Shown: positions 35,132 to 44,070, numbered from the stretch's first letter. The stretch: DNA of 64,000 nucleotides from CAVSJJ01 sp963728395 (GCA_963728395.1 CAVSJJ010000004.1:538120-602119), one strand, 5' to 3'. Made by a program: numbers and translations. Notes: generated by a model not told the origin, from the sequence alone.

Positions 35132-37123
35132 TCAGTGTGGCGACGCTCCGTCATCCGCGCTGACCGTCCACCGCACGGGAAAGGCTGGGTCGGCCCGGTA
35201 GCTGCAGTAACTTCCGGTGCGGATTCCCTGACGGAGGTGCGCCGCGGCGAGCGGATGCTGTTCGACGAGGCGGTCCAGAGCGTAGCGGATGGCCCGGGCG
35301 ACACGGGTACGTGCTCGTTCGGCGGTGCTTCCTAAGGTGCGGGCCCGGCCGTGGAGCCCGACCGCCCGGCTCAGCTCGGCGAGGAGGTACTCTCGGTCCC
35401 GCATGGCGAGTTCGAGGCGGGCCTTGTCGTGCATGCTCTGGGCCTCGTCGAGGTCCTCCTCGATGTCAGCCAGGCGACGCCGATAGGCGCGGCGAGCCTC
35501 GTCGTCGATTACCGGGAGCCCGTCGGGGCATGCGTGGAGACCGGTCGCACCGACCAGGTCGAGCACGTGAACCTCGCCGTCGGGGCGCGCGAGGAGCCTC
35601 TCGATGTAACGGTGACCGGTGAGGTCTGGCACGGTGCACTCGATCCCTGCGAACCGAACCAGACGCAGGGCCCCTCGACGGACAAACTCAGCCGCGTTGA
35701 CTGCCTGGGGGCGGCCAGCAGGGGGCGGGCTCGCCGACAACGCCACACCGAACGCGGCGAGTGCCGCGTGCGCGGTGCGGCGTTCGGCGTCCGAGGCTGC
35801 GGAACGGCCGGCATGTGAGTGGACCTCGGCCAGCACCTGCCGCGCCCTCGCCGAGTCGTACGGGGCCCCCATCTCGGCGTAGGCGGACACAGCCGCACTC
35901 GCCGACGTGGCGGCATCCTCCAGATCACCGTTGAGCAGGGCGGCGCGGGCCTGGGCGAGCACGGCCGCCGCCACCAGAGCCCGGCTGGGATAGCGCTCCG
36001 CGATCCGCGTCAGCCGCACGGCCGCATGTCGGGCCGTCTCCGGAGCCTCGGCCACGACGGCGATCTCCACCTGCGCAGCCAGCAGCGGGGCAACCCGCAA
36101 GTCGCCGAACGGCGGCTGCTCCTTAGAGGGGACGGCCGACGGGTGGGCGATCGCGGCAGCGACCTCCGCCGCGGCCCGCTCGACCTCCCCCTGCGCTAGG
36201 TGGAGCAAGGCAAGCCCCGGCTGCGGCTCCCAGGCATGCGCCTGAGCCTGGGAGAACATCTCCTCGGCGCCGGAGAGGTCGCCGCGGCGGAGGCGGATCG
36301 TGCCCAGCTCCACGAGGGGCCAGCCGTACTCGCGGCGCATCCAGGGGCGAAGCTCCGCGCAGGCTGCCAACGCCTCCTCCTCGGCTTCGGCGCAGGGGCC
36401 CGAGATACGCAGCAGCTCGGCTCGGTGCACGCGGCAGCGGCCGTGCAGCGATCCGACGCCCGCCTCGTGCCGCCAACGCTCCATCACCTCGGTCCACTCC
36501 TGCGCCACGTCGTGCAGGGCAAGGTTCTGCGCCGCACAGATCACCTCGCACAGCATCATGCCGGTGAAGAGAGCATCAGCCTCTCCCGCCATCAGCCGGG
36601 CGCCGACGTCCTCCAACTGGGCGACTCCCTCGTCCAACCGCCCGTTCAGGAGCGTCACCCGGGCCCGGCAGGTCTCGCCCATGATCGCGGCCTCCGGGTT
36701 GTTCAGCCTCTCACCGAGAACGACAGCCCTCTCCGCCTGCCTCAACGCCGCCTCGATGTCGCCGCACAGGAAGCGCTCGTACGCGTGGACCGCCGCAAGG
36801 CTCGCGTGCAGCGGCACCTCCTCGCCCTTCTCGAGCAGACGCTCAGCACGCCGGACCCATCCGCGAACGGGAGCCATCAGCGCGGTGTCGATGAGCAGAT
36901 GGATCGCCACCCTGGACGCTGCCCGAGCCGCTCCCTCGGTGTCCCCGCTGCCGAGCAGGAGGGTGTGCAGCTGCTCCCACGCCGCGATCGAGCCCTCAAG
37001 GTCCCCGTGCGCGTACCGGTCGGCCGCCAAGGCCTCGAGTTCGACGGCACCCCCGGTTCCCGGATCGGCCGTGTGACGCGACGTCGCCCCCGATCCGAGA
37101 GCTGAGGAGCCAGACAGCACCAT
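35132..37123 (-). CDS. TPR-repeat transcriptional regulator
   Basis: A 663-residue protein. Residues 30 to about 470 are repeated helical pairs of the TPR type (alternating A-x-R/L-x-x-G patterns such as DLEGSIAAWEQLHTLLLG). The last 180 residues, with YRRRLADIEEDLDEA, LSRAVGLHGRARTLGS and HLRQGIRTGSYCSY, match the C-terminal domain of large actinobacterial AfsR/LuxR-like regulators. No N-terminal helix-turn-helix or ATPase is present. It is divergent from a cupin gene, with a perfect inverted repeat between them, and likely controls it. Confidence 0.72.
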   Translation of the reverse strand: MVLSGSSALGSGATSRHTADPGTGGAVELEALAADRYAHGDLEGSIAAWEQLHTLLLGSGDTEGAARAASRVAIHLLIDTALMAPVRGWVRRAERLLEKGEEVPLHASLAAVHAYERFLCGDIEAALRQAERAVVLGERLNNPEAAIMGETCRARVTLLNGRLDEGVAQLEDVGARLMAGEADALFTGMMLCEVICAAQNLALHDVAQEWTEVMERWRHEAGVGSLHGRCRVHRAELLRISGPCAEAEEEALAACAELRPWMRREYGWPLVELGTIRLRRGDLSGAEEMFSQAQAHAWEPQPGLALLHLAQGEVERAAAEVAAAIAHPSAVPSKEQPPFGDLRVAPLLAAQVEIAVVAEAPETARHAAVRLTRIAERYPSRALVAAAVLAQARAALLNGDLEDAATSASAAVSAYAEMGAPYDSARARQVLAEVHSHAGRSAASDAERRTAHAALAAFGVALSASPPPAGRPQAVNAAEFVRRGALRLVRFAGIECTVPDLTGHRYIERLLARPDGEVHVLDLVGATGLHACPDGLPVIDDEARRAYRRRLADIEEDLDEAQSMHDKARLELAMRDREYLLAELSRAVGLHGRARTLGSTAERARTRVARAIRYALDRLVEQHPLAAAHLRQGIRTGSYCSYRADPAFPVRWTVSADDGASPH

Positions 37124-37132
37124 CGTCGCATT

Positions 37133-37149
37133 GTGACACCGGTTGTCAC
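37133..37149. promoter_or_regulatory. inverted repeat GTGACA-N5-TGTCAC
   Basis: A perfect 6-bp inverted repeat with a 5-bp spacer, 10 nt upstream of the TPR regulator start and 47 nt upstream of the cupin start. Its place between two divergent genes makes it a likely operator for both. Confidence 0.55.
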
Positions 37150-37195
37150 GCCTTCACGACTGTCAGCACAACCACGTGAAGGAAGGGAAGCCGTC

Positions 37196-37582
37196 ATGCA
37201 CCTGAAGAAGGAAGACATCCCCGTGCGCCTCGAGGCGCCCGGAGCCACCGCCCGCCAACTGCCCGACTTCGGGCGCGCCGCCGGCACCCTGGGTGCCGAG
37301 TACTTCAGCCTCGCCACCGGTACGGACATCGCGCCTCTGCTCGTCGGCCTGGCCGACGACATGTGCCACGCCGCCCACTGGGGGTACCTGATCTCCGGGC
37401 GTGTGGTCGTGACCTACCGCGACGGATCGACCGAGCACCTGGCCGCCAGCGAGCTCTTCTACTGGCCAGCCGGCCATACCGTGCGTGTCGACGAGGACGC
37501 CGAGGTGGTGATGTTCAGCCCCCAGCGCGAGCACGACCAAGTCCTCGACCACATGTCCACGACGCTGAGCGCCATCAGGTAA
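37196..37582 (+). CDS. cupin-domain protein
   Basis: A 128-residue single cupin. The metal site is HWGYLISGRVVVTY in the first motif and FYWPAGHTVRV in the second. GGAAGGGAAG precedes ATG 37196. Cupins paired with TPR regulators are frequent in actinomycetes; a sensing or small-molecule-binding role is inferred, and no reaction can be named. Confidence 0.75.
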   Translation: MHLKKEDIPVRLEAPGATARQLPDFGRAAGTLGAEYFSLATGTDIAPLLVGLADDMCHAAHWGYLISGRVVVTYRDGSTEHLAASELFYWPAGHTVRVDEDAEVVMFSPQREHDQVLDHMSTTLSAIR

Positions 37583-37755
37583 CGCACGAGGCCACCATCT
37601 TCCGTGACTGGCGAAGCGGCAGGGGCGCGCCGACCGGACACCTCAAGACGATGGCGTCCGCCGTCGGTGCCCTCCCCGGTTGAGGCGGTGCGCGCCTAGC
37701 TAGGGATTCTCGATGCCGAGGCCGAGACCGGGATACGCCGTCGAGCGCAGCGTCA

Positions 37756-38450
37756 ATGATCCGGTGGAGGTACTCCGCCAGACCCGCCGTCCGCGACATC
37801 TACCCCTCCCTCGAGGCATTCTTCGCATGCACCTACTTCGCGGCCCTGCGCCCCGCCGAGGTCCGCCACCTGCGCCTGGCCGACCTCGACCTGCCACCCG
37901 CCGGCGGCTGGGGAACGCTCCACCTGGTCGGTTCGACCCAGAGCTCCGGTGCCCGCTGGACCGACGGTCGTACCGCTAACGAGGACCGGCAGCTCAAGCA
38001 CCGAGCCCGGCGAGCAACGCGGGACGTCCCCGCTCCACCCGAGCTCGTCGACGCGCTCGCCCGCCACCTGCACGGCTTCCCGGCCGGAGCCGACGGACGA
38101 CTCTTCGTCGCCCGGACCGGTCGCGCCGGAACGCCCCTCGCGCCACCCTTCGCGACACCCCAGCCGATGGGGGTCGTCTACCGCATCTGGGACCTGGCCC
38201 GCCGAGCGGCCCTCACCGACACCGACTACGCCTCGCCCCTGGCCCGGCGGCCTTAGACCTACGCCACGCCGCGGTCTCGCTCTGGCTCAACGCCGGCGTC
38301 CCCGCCACTCAGGTCGCCGAGTGGGCCGGGCACAGCGTCAACGTCCTCCTCCGCGTCTATGCGACCTGCATCGCCGGCCAGGACCAAGAGGCCCGGCGTC
38401 GCATCCAGGCAGTGCTCGAGTCGTCCCCACCGGACGCCGGACACTCTTAG
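37756..38450 (+). pseudogene. tyrosine recombinase (phage-type integrase), truncated and frameshifted
   Basis: The catalytic domain of a site-specific integrase. ALRPAEVRHLRLADLDL carries the first Arg. After SPLARRP the frame is lost by one missing base in CCTTAGACC (about 38253). The next frame gives DLRHAAVSLWLNAG with the His-x-x-Arg region reversed as RH, AEWAGHSVNVLL and the tyrosine in RVYATC. The N-terminal core-binding domain is absent. A second, worse remnant is at 28.5 kb. Confidence 0.8.
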
Positions 38451-38589
38451 CCCGCCTCAGAGCGCCGAAACTTCGGCACCATTTCGGCACGAACAGCCGT
38501 CGAACGCCGGTTCTCGCCGGACACTGCCGGACAGAGGCGAAGGGCCCCAGACCGGCGTTTCCGCTGGTCAGGGGCCCTTCGTGCACGTG

Positions 38590-38616
38590 GTGGCAGGTCA
38601 AGGATTCGAACCTTGG
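38590..38616 (-). other. tRNA 3'-end-like sequence, probable att site
   Basis: On the minus strand the sequence reads AAGGTTCGAATCCTTG followed by ACCTGCCACCA, that is, a T arm with GGTTCGAATCC and an acceptor end with CCA. The remaining tRNA (D arm, anticodon arm) is not present. Such a 3' fragment next to an integrase is the usual mark of an attachment site left by an integrated element. Confidence 0.6.
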
Positions 38617-38664
38617 TAGCTTTCGCGACGGAGGGTCTGCTGCACGGACTGGTGACACGTTCGG

Positions 38665-39591
38665 TCACGCAGCCTGAGTGGCTGGCGTGGTCATGATGGT
38701 CTCGAACTCGACGGGCGTCAATCGGCCCAGCGAGTCCTGTCTCCGGCGTCGGTGGTAGGTCTTCTCGATCCAGGTCACGATCGCGATCCTGAGCTCCTCG
38801 CGGGTGGTCCAGGTCTTCTTGTTCAAGACGTTCTTCTGCAACAGGCTGAAGAAGGACTCCATGGCGGCGTTGTCCCCGCACGAGCCGACGCGGCCCATCG
38901 ATCCGACCAGCTGGTGGCGGGTCAGTGCACGCTGGGCCTTCCTGGATCGAAATTGCGATCCTCGATCGCTGTGGACCACGCAGCCGGCCACATCCTGGCC
39001 GGCGGCCTCGCGCATCGCGACGGCGTTGTTGATCGCCGCGACCGCGATCCTCGACTTCATCCGGGAGTCGATGGAGTAGCCCACGATCCGGTTGCCGCAC
39101 ACGTCCTTGACCGCGCACAGGTAGAGCTTGCCCTCGTTGGTCCAGTGCTCGGTGATGTCGGTCAGCCAGAGCTCATTGGGTGCCTCGGCGCTGAACTCGT
39201 GCCGGGTGCGGCCCTTGTCGTCGACCACGGCGCAGCGGTCGTCATGGACTGGTGGTCCCGGCTTCTTGCCCTTCCCACACTTCTTCTTCCCGAACGAGGA
39301 CCACCAGCCGGCCTCGGAGCAGATCCGCCACGCGGTCCGGTCCGCCATCGGCTGGCCGGCGTCGCGGGCCTCATCGGCGAGGAACCGGTAGCCGAACTCG
39401 GGGTCATCGCGGTGAGCATCGAACAACGCGTTGGCTCGGTAGGCCTCCTCAACCTCGGCGTCGGTCAGCGGTGACGCCAACCAGCGGTAGAACGGAGCGC
39501 GGGCGAGGTTGAGGACCCGACACGTCACCGCGACCGGCACCCGAATGGGGGCACCGGCCGCGGCAAGGTCACGGACGAGCGGGTACATCAT
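38665..39591 (-). CDS. IS3-family transposase OrfB (DDE integrase)
   Basis: A 308-residue catalytic protein. The HTH_21 region is followed by the rve domain with Asp in LTDITEHW, Asp in HSDRGSQF and Glu in NAAMESFFSLLQ. The end TYHRRRRQDSLGRLTPVEFE is typical. Its ATG overlaps the OrfA stop by 4 nt (ATGA) in an A-rich stretch, which could allow coupling or frameshifting to the OrfAB fusion. Confidence 0.93.
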   Translation of the reverse strand: MMYPLVRDLAAAGAPIRVPVAVTCRVLNLARAPFYRWLASPLTDAEVEEAYRANALFDAHRDDPEFGYRFLADEARDAGQPMADRTAWRICSEAGWWSSFGKKKCGKGKKPGPPVHDDRCAVVDDKGRTRHEFSAEAPNELWLTDITEHWTNEGKLYLCAVKDVCGNRIVGYSIDSRMKSRIAVAAINNAVAMREAAGQDVAGCVVHSDRGSQFRSRKAQRALTRHQLVGSMGRVGSCGDNAAMESFFSLLQKNVLNKKTWTTREELRIAIVTWIEKTYHRRRRQDSLGRLTPVEFETIMTTPATQAA

Positions 39592-39887
39592 TTTCCCGGC
39601 AGGTTGGCCTGCGACAGATACGCCGCTGCTCGTCGCAGGACCTCGTTCTCCTGCTCCAACAGCCTGATCCGCTTCCTCAGCTCACGCTCGGTCGCCGGCT
39701 GGGCCGGGTCGGAGACCCGGACGCCGTCGTCCCGGTCGGCCTTGCCGAGCCAGGTGTTCAGACACGACTCGCTGATCCCGAAGTCGGCTGCGATCTGCTT
39801 GAGATGCACGCCAGGTTCACGGTTCCGGGCAACCCGGATGACGTCCTCGCGGAACTCTTTGGGGTAGGGCTTGGGCACAGTGCACAT
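39588..39887 (-). CDS. IS3-family transposase OrfA (helix-turn-helix)
   Basis: A 99-residue DNA-binding protein. KPYPKEFREDVIRVARNRE and IAADFGISESCLNTWLGKAD form the helix-turn-helix; RELRKRIRLLEQENEVLRRA is the leucine-zipper region used for dimerisation. ATG 39887 is chosen as the usual start; the frame continues 14 codons upstream. Confidence 0.9.
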   Translation of the reverse strand: MCTVPKPYPKEFREDVIRVARNREPGVHLKQIAADFGISESCLNTWLGKADRDDGVRVSDPAQPATERELRKRIRLLEQENEVLRRAAAYLSQANLPGK

Positions 39888-40049
39888 CCTCTCCCGCAGC
39901 ACCTCTCGGCACCGCAGCTGATGTGTCACCTATTCGTGCAGCAGACCCCCCCGAGTTGAGAGCCGGGCAACGTTTGATGAAGGTGCCGTCAAGGTTGTCC
40001 AGGCCGCGCCGGGCCACGCGCCGGCAGGTGCACGAGGGCCGGCGGCTCG

Positions 40050-41219
40050 TCAGGCAGACCCGCTCGTCAGGTCGGAGACACCCGAGGTGGGGGTCGGCAG
40101 GTGCGGCGCCGATCGACCCACCAAAGGCAGGGATATTGTGAACGCTGCGCCCAGCCCCAGCCCGTCGCTGGCCCCGCGGAGTGTCCCGCCGTGAGCTGCC
40201 ACCACCGAACGCGCCAGGGTCAACCCGATCCCGCTGCCCGCGGCGTCGCGGTTCCGCGCGGTGTCCCCGCGATAGAAGCGCTCGAAGAGTCGGTCTGCGT
40301 CCTCCGGCGGGAAGCCGTCCCCGGTGTCGACGACCTCGATGGTGGCCCACCCCGGGCGAGTTCCCACTCGCACCGTGACGGTGTCGCCCGGGTGGCTGTG
40401 CCGCTGGGCGTTGCCGAGGAGGTTTGCGAGCACCTCCCCCATGCGGTCTGCGTCGACGCGCACGGCTGGCGAATGCCCCGCGATCCGGAGATCGAGGGCG
40501 ATCCCCGCCGCGTCGAACTGCGCCTGGGCTGCCGTCACAGCCTGGCCGACGACGTCGTCCAGGTCGACGGCGTCCAGGTGCAGGTCGAGCCGATGCTCCT
40601 CCGCCTTCGAGACCGCCGACATGTCGTCGACGAGCCGCTGCATCCGACCGATCTGGGTGAGCATCGACTCCCACGTCTCCGGGTCCTCGGGGAGCACCCC
40701 GTCGGCCGCCGCCTCGGCCGTGGCCTGGAGGGACGCCAGGGGGTTGCGCAGCTCGTGGGCGACATCGGCGATGAGCTGTCGGCGCACGGTCTCGGTGCCC
40801 GCCAGCCGGGTGGCCATCCGGTTGAACGAGTCGGTCAGCTCGCTCAGCTCCCGCCCCAGGCCGGGGGTCGGCACGCGCACCGACAGGTCGCCCCCGGCCA
40901 CCCTTGCGGCAGCGTCCGCAACGTCGGCGATCGGGTCGGCGACCCGGCGCGAGATGAGCCAGATGACGGCCAGGGTGGCGACGAGGGCGACGAAGACCCC
41001 GACGCCCAGGGCGAAGAGCACCGCCTGCCCGAAGGCATAGTCGACGTGCGCCTGCAGGTCGTCGGGCAGTTGCGCCGACACCATTCCGAGGTGGCGATGG
41101 AACACCTGCGGAGCGACCAGGGTGGCCACGATCAGCATCGTGATCGCCCCCGACCAGACCACCAGCGTCATGGCGAGGAACAGCCGCCAGACCAGGCGTG
41201 AGGTGTCGATGCCCCTCAT
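40050..41219 (-). CDS. two-component sensor histidine kinase
   Basis: A 389-residue membrane kinase. Helix 1 is at residues 10-35 and helix 2 at 66-90, with a short extracytoplasmic loop; HAMP follows (VADPIADVADAAARV). The phosphoacceptor is His155 in ADVAHELRNPL. The ATPase has the N box NLLGNAQRHS, DTGDGFP and GSGIGLTLA. It overlaps the regulator gene by 4 nt. The 11-bp repeats near copper and redox genes suggest it controls the 42-58 kb island. Confidence 0.92.
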   Translation of the reverse strand: MRGIDTSRLVWRLFLAMTLVVWSGAITMLIVATLVAPQVFHRHLGMVSAQLPDDLQAHVDYAFGQAVLFALGVGVFVALVATLAVIWLISRRVADPIADVADAAARVAGGDLSVRVPTPGLGRELSELTDSFNRMATRLAGTETVRRQLIADVAHELRNPLASLQATAEAAADGVLPEDPETWESMLTQIGRMQRLVDDMSAVSKAEEHRLDLHLDAVDLDDVVGQAVTAAQAQFDAAGIALDLRIAGHSPAVRVDADRMGEVLANLLGNAQRHSHPGDTVTVRVGTRPGWATIEVVDTGDGFPPEDADRLFERFYRGDTARNRDAAGSGIGLTLARSVVAAHGGTLRGASDGLGLGAAFTISLPLVGRSAPHLPTPTSGVSDLTSGSA

Positions 41220-41951
41220 CCCGAACCCATCCGGTAGCCCACGCCGCGGACGGTCACGATGTACCGAGGGTTGGCGGAGTCGTCCGCCAGCTTGCGTCGG
41301 ACGTGGGCGAGATGGACGTCGACGAGATGCTCGTCGCCGACCCAGCTCTCGCCCCACACGCGGTCGATGAGCTGCCGGCGGCTGAATGCGAGTCGGGGAC
41401 AGTGCGTCGAGGAGATCGAACTCGGTCGGCGTGAGCGCCACGGGCTCACCGTCGAGGTGGACCTCGCGCGGAGCGGGGTCGATGACCAGCACCCCGAAGC
41501 GTCGGGCCGGCGTCTCGGTGACTCCGCCCTGGGCGCTAGCGGAGCGCGGTCGGCGCATCAGGGTCCGCACCCGGGCGACGAGTACCCGCGGCGAGAAGGG
41601 CTTGGTCATGTAGTCATCCGCCCCGGCTGCGAGCCCGACGAGGGTATCGATCTCCTCGGAGCGAGCGGTGAGCATGATGATGTAGGCGTCGCTGAAGGTG
41701 CGCAGCTGGCGGCATACCTCGATCCCGTCGAGGCCGGGCATCACGACGTCGAGCACCACGACATCCGGGGGCTCCTCGCGCGCCAGGGCGAGCGCCTCCG
41801 CCCCGTCACCGGCCGTTCTGACCGAGAACCCGTCACGCTCGAGGTAGGCCGAGACGGCCCTGCGCAGCGCCACCTCGTCGTCGACGACCAGGGCGCGGAA
41901 GCCGCCCTCCACCGGTCCCGTCCCTGCGTTGCGGTCAGTCATCTCGCTCAT
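41216..41951 (-). pseudogene. OmpR-family response regulator, frameshifted
   Basis: From ATG 41951 (GGGAG five nt upstream) the receiver domain is normal: VVDDEVALRRAV, phospho-Asp in VVLDVVMPGLDG, and Lys in MTKPFSPR. In the winged-helix domain, after LTPTEFDLLDAL (about 41397, a CCCC run), the frame changes; the recognition helix HLVDVHLAHVRRKLAD and the end VRGVGYRMGSG lie in another frame. A two-base loss or one-base gain explains it. Either the gene is dead or the sequence has an error here. Confidence 0.82.
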
Positions 41952-42009
41952 TATCTCCCGACGGTGCCGCCGCCTTCCGGGCGGTCCTGCCGCGAAACGC
42001 AGGGGCCGG

Positions 42010-42288
42010 TCAGGTATGCCGGTCCCATTGCATGATCTCGGCCCGCGCCTGTAGGTAGGTCGCCGTGTCGATCTCCCCTTGGGCAAGGCGTCGATCAAGC
42101 GCGTCGAGGGCGGAGCCGTCACCCGTGACCGAACTGGCCGACCGCGTCGACCGCGTCACCCGGGGAACGGCCGGCAGCAGATGCGCGACCACGACGACCA
42201 CGACGAGGATGAGGGCGAGCCAGAACAGGCCCATCGCGAGCCAGCCCCAGCCGCTCATCCCTATGTCCGACCACCGCACCTGCGCCAC
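42010..42288 (-). CDS. SHOCT-domain small membrane protein
   Basis: A 92-residue protein with one N-terminal helix (LAMGLFWLALILVVVVVVAHLL) and a C-terminal SHOCT motif (LDALDRRLAQGEIDTATYLQARAEI). GTG 42288 follows a GAGGGG stretch; ATG 42258 is an alternative. SHOCT domains are short oligomerisation motifs often found with membrane or metal-stress proteins. Two more lie at 43.8 and 45.7 kb. Confidence 0.75.
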   Translation of the reverse strand: MAQVRWSDIGMSGWGWLAMGLFWLALILVVVVVVAHLLPAVPRVTRSTRSASSVTGDGSALDALDRRLAQGEIDTATYLQARAEIMQWDRHT

Positions 42289-42329
42289 CCCCTCTCTCTC
42301 GTCACGGGACTACCGATGGTGGTGTTCCG

Positions 42330-42962
42330 TCAGCTGGGGTTGCCCACGCCGCCGGTGCACTCGCCGCGAGGCTCGGGCGCCGTGGAGGCCCCCGCGAACG
42401 CATCGACGAACTCGTTCAGCCGCGGGTCGGAGACGCCGTCAAGCACGACCTGCTCACCCCAGGCGCTGGCCACCACGGGGCCGGGCAGTGCCGAGAACGG
42501 GCTTGCGAGAACGTAGTCCTTGCCGCCGAGCTCGCTCCTCAGCCCGGCGCGATCGGCCGTGTTGAGGTCGGGGCTGTAGGTGATCCACACGGCGCTGTGC
42601 TCGAGGGAGTGCACGGCGTTCTCGCTGGCAACGGGCGCGTCGTACCACCCGCAGTTCTGCCACGAGGCCGCGTGGGCACCCCCCGCGGGTGGGGTCTGCG
42701 GGTAGGACACCGTGGCATCAGTGTGGTCCCGCGACAGGCCGGAGAAGGACCTCAGGCCCGAGATGGACAGCGGCGAGCCGGGGGAAGCCGAGCCCGGAGA
42801 GGCGGGCGCCGCTGCCACGGCCCAGATGACACCGGACGCCACGGCCGCGACGAGCGCGCCGGCACCACCGACGATGACCACGCGTGAGCGCCGCTCCCGC
42901 CGCGCCTGCTCCCTCTTCATCTCCTCGACGCGAACCTTCCGGTCGATGACCTTGCTGCCCAT
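42330..42962 (-). CDS. DUF3105 domain protein
   Basis: A 210-residue protein with an N-terminal membrane anchor after a basic coiled stretch (VEEMKREQARRERRSR). DUF3105 residues are clear: YPQTPPAGGAHAASWQNCGWY, then AVHSLEHSAVWITYSP. The paired His and Cys suggest metal binding. In other actinomycetes such genes lie with copper proteins, as here. Start 42962 precedes MGSKVIDRK. Confidence 0.8.
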   Translation of the reverse strand: MGSKVIDRKVRVEEMKREQARRERRSRVVIVGGAGALVAAVASGVIWAVAAAPASPGSASPGSPLSISGLRSFSGLSRDHTDATVSYPQTPPAGGAHAASWQNCGWYDAPVASENAVHSLEHSAVWITYSPDLNTADRAGLRSELGGKDYVLASPFSALPGPVVASAWGEQVVLDGVSDPRLNEFVDAFAGASTAPEPRGECTGGVGNPS

Positions 42963-43046
42963 GTCGTGCTCTCTCTTCCGCTGCCGTGGGGGTTCGTCGT
43001 CCAGGATCGGAGCGGCGCTCGAAGATTCGCGGGGGCAAACGACGAT

Positions 43047-43106
43047 GGTTCGATGAAGATGCCGCCGCCGAGCGCCGCCAGGACCTTCATCGTTTCTTGA
43101 CGCGGC
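43047..43106. promoter_or_regulatory. 11-bp direct-repeat sites between divergent genes
   Basis: CTTCATCGTTT and CTTGACGCGGC are adjacent at 43085-43106, and a single inverted CTTCATCGAAC lies at 43048-43058. The region is between the DUF3105 gene and the gene at 43174. Head-to-tail repeats with 11-bp period are the usual binding form of OmpR-type regulators. Confidence 0.55.
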
Positions 43107-43173
43107 GCCGACGCCCACTCAATGTTCCGCCGCCACGATGGGCGCACCACCAGACCCTCAGGAGGCACACGTC

Positions 43174-43752
43174 GTGACGTCGAAGCCCGGATCCGACCTC
43201 GCCCCGAGCCGCCCTCTCCACGAGACCGCGCCCACGACCAGGCGCGCCCCTCGGGCACAGGCCCGAGTGAGAACCCTTGCGGTGAGAGGCCTCGAGGGCA
43301 TCACGCTGCAGACGCTTGTGGTCGACTACCGGCTCGACACACCGGATCCCACGATGGACGGCACGCTGGTCAGGCTCGCGGGGAGGTTGGTCGAGGAGCG
43401 AACCTGCCCTGAATCGACCCGGTTCGTGACGACGCGCCGAGCGACGGGCGCTCGCCGCATGTCCAGCGTGCGCATCCCGCACCTGGCCGCCGGCGTCTGG
43501 GAGGTCACGGTCACCCCCGTCGTCGACGGCCGCCGGGAACCGGTGGGCGAGGTCCGGGTCACCGGCCACACGAGCGACCCGCTGGCCGCCCTCGCCCTGA
43601 CTGCGCTGACCTCTCGACCTCGCCGATCCGGCGTGCCACGACCGGCGTGGACGGACCGCCGGCTCCGGGCGGTGCCGCGCCCACTGCTCGGCGCATCCGT
43701 GCTCGCCGTCCTCCCCTGGTATGCCGCCTTCATCCTCACCCTCCTGCGCTGA
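43174..43752 (+). CDS. hypothetical protein with C-terminal membrane helix
   Basis: A 192-residue product. The middle is a beta-rich domain (VVDYRLDTPDPTMDGTLVR, IPHLAAGVWEVTVTP) and the C-terminus is one membrane helix (LLGASVLAVLPWYAAFILTLL). GGAGG is 8 nt before GTG 43174. Not recognised; a carboxypeptidase-regulatory or Ig-like fold is possible. Confidence 0.6.
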   Translation: MTSKPGSDLAPSRPLHETAPTTRRAPRAQARVRTLAVRGLEGITLQTLVVDYRLDTPDPTMDGTLVRLAGRLVEERTCPESTRFVTTRRATGARRMSSVRIPHLAAGVWEVTVTPVVDGRREPVGEVRVTGHTSDPLAALALTALTSRPRRSGVPRPAWTDRRLRAVPRPLLGASVLAVLPWYAAFILTLLR

Positions 43753-43768
43753 CCTTCCGCTCGTTGGG

Positions 43769-43784
43769 ATACCCCCTCCCGTAT
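43769..43784. promoter_or_regulatory. CsoR-like palindrome ATACCCCCTCCCGTAT
   Basis: It resembles the two csoR operators at 61.8 kb (ATACCCC...GGGGTAT) and lies 41 nt before the SHOCT/multicopper oxidase operon, near the expected -10 region. Control of that operon by copper through CsoR is inferred. Confidence 0.5.
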
Positions 43785-43824
43785 AGTCGACGGACCGTCC
43801 CGCTTCCAGAGAGGTGACCCGACC

Positions 43825-44070
43825 ATGCTCCCGGCCATCGACCCGGCCTGGTTCTGGCCAGCCCTGATGGTGCTCGGCCTGGCGGTCGCGACATGGGGCC
43901 TGACCTTGCTGCGGCGCAGCGGTCGCACACCCCTCGCGCCCGGACCGGCAGGGTCCGCGTCGCCGTCGGCGTCGGCGTCGGCGTCGGCCATCCTCGCCGA
44001 GCGTCTGGCCCGTGGCGAGATCGACGAGGCGGAGTACCACGCGCGAATGCGAGCCCTTCATGGCGAATGA
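43825..44070 (+). CDS. SHOCT-domain small membrane protein
   Basis: An 81-residue protein: one helix (ALMVLGLAVATWGLTLL), a Pro/Ala/Ser linker encoded in part by a GTCGGC hexanucleotide run, and a SHOCT end (AERLARGEIDEAEYHARM). AGAGAGGTGA lies before the ATG. It overlaps the oxidase gene by 11 nt, so they are co-expressed. Confidence 0.75.
   Translation: MLPAIDPAWFWPALMVLGLAVATWGLTLLRRSGRTPLAPGPAGSASPSASASASAILAERLARGEIDEAEYHARMRALHGE

Larger units (their letters stand above)
38633..39948. mobile_element. IS3-family insertion sequence
   Basis: A 1.3-kb element with two overlapping genes on the minus strand. The ends are inverted repeats: GGGTCTGCTGCACG-N6-TGACAC at the left and its complement at the right (GTGTCA-N6-CGTGCAGCAGACCC). 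No clear 3-4 bp target duplication was seen. It lies between the tRNA-like fragment and the sensor kinase gene. Confidence 0.85.

Noticed and set aside
38590..38660. A complete tRNA gene at the integrase.
   Set aside because: Only the T arm and CCA end are recognisable; no D or anticodon arm can be folded upstream.
40050..42122. One minus-strand frame spanning both sensor kinase and regulator, as if a hybrid kinase.
   Set aside because: The middle is out-of-frame sequence: the regulator's own DNA-binding domain continues in another frame and overlaps the kinase ATG by 4 nt. It is two genes with a frameshift.
43970..43992. GTCGGC hexamer run, considered as a repeat array.
   Set aside because: Only four units, inside a coding linker; no spacers, so not CRISPR.
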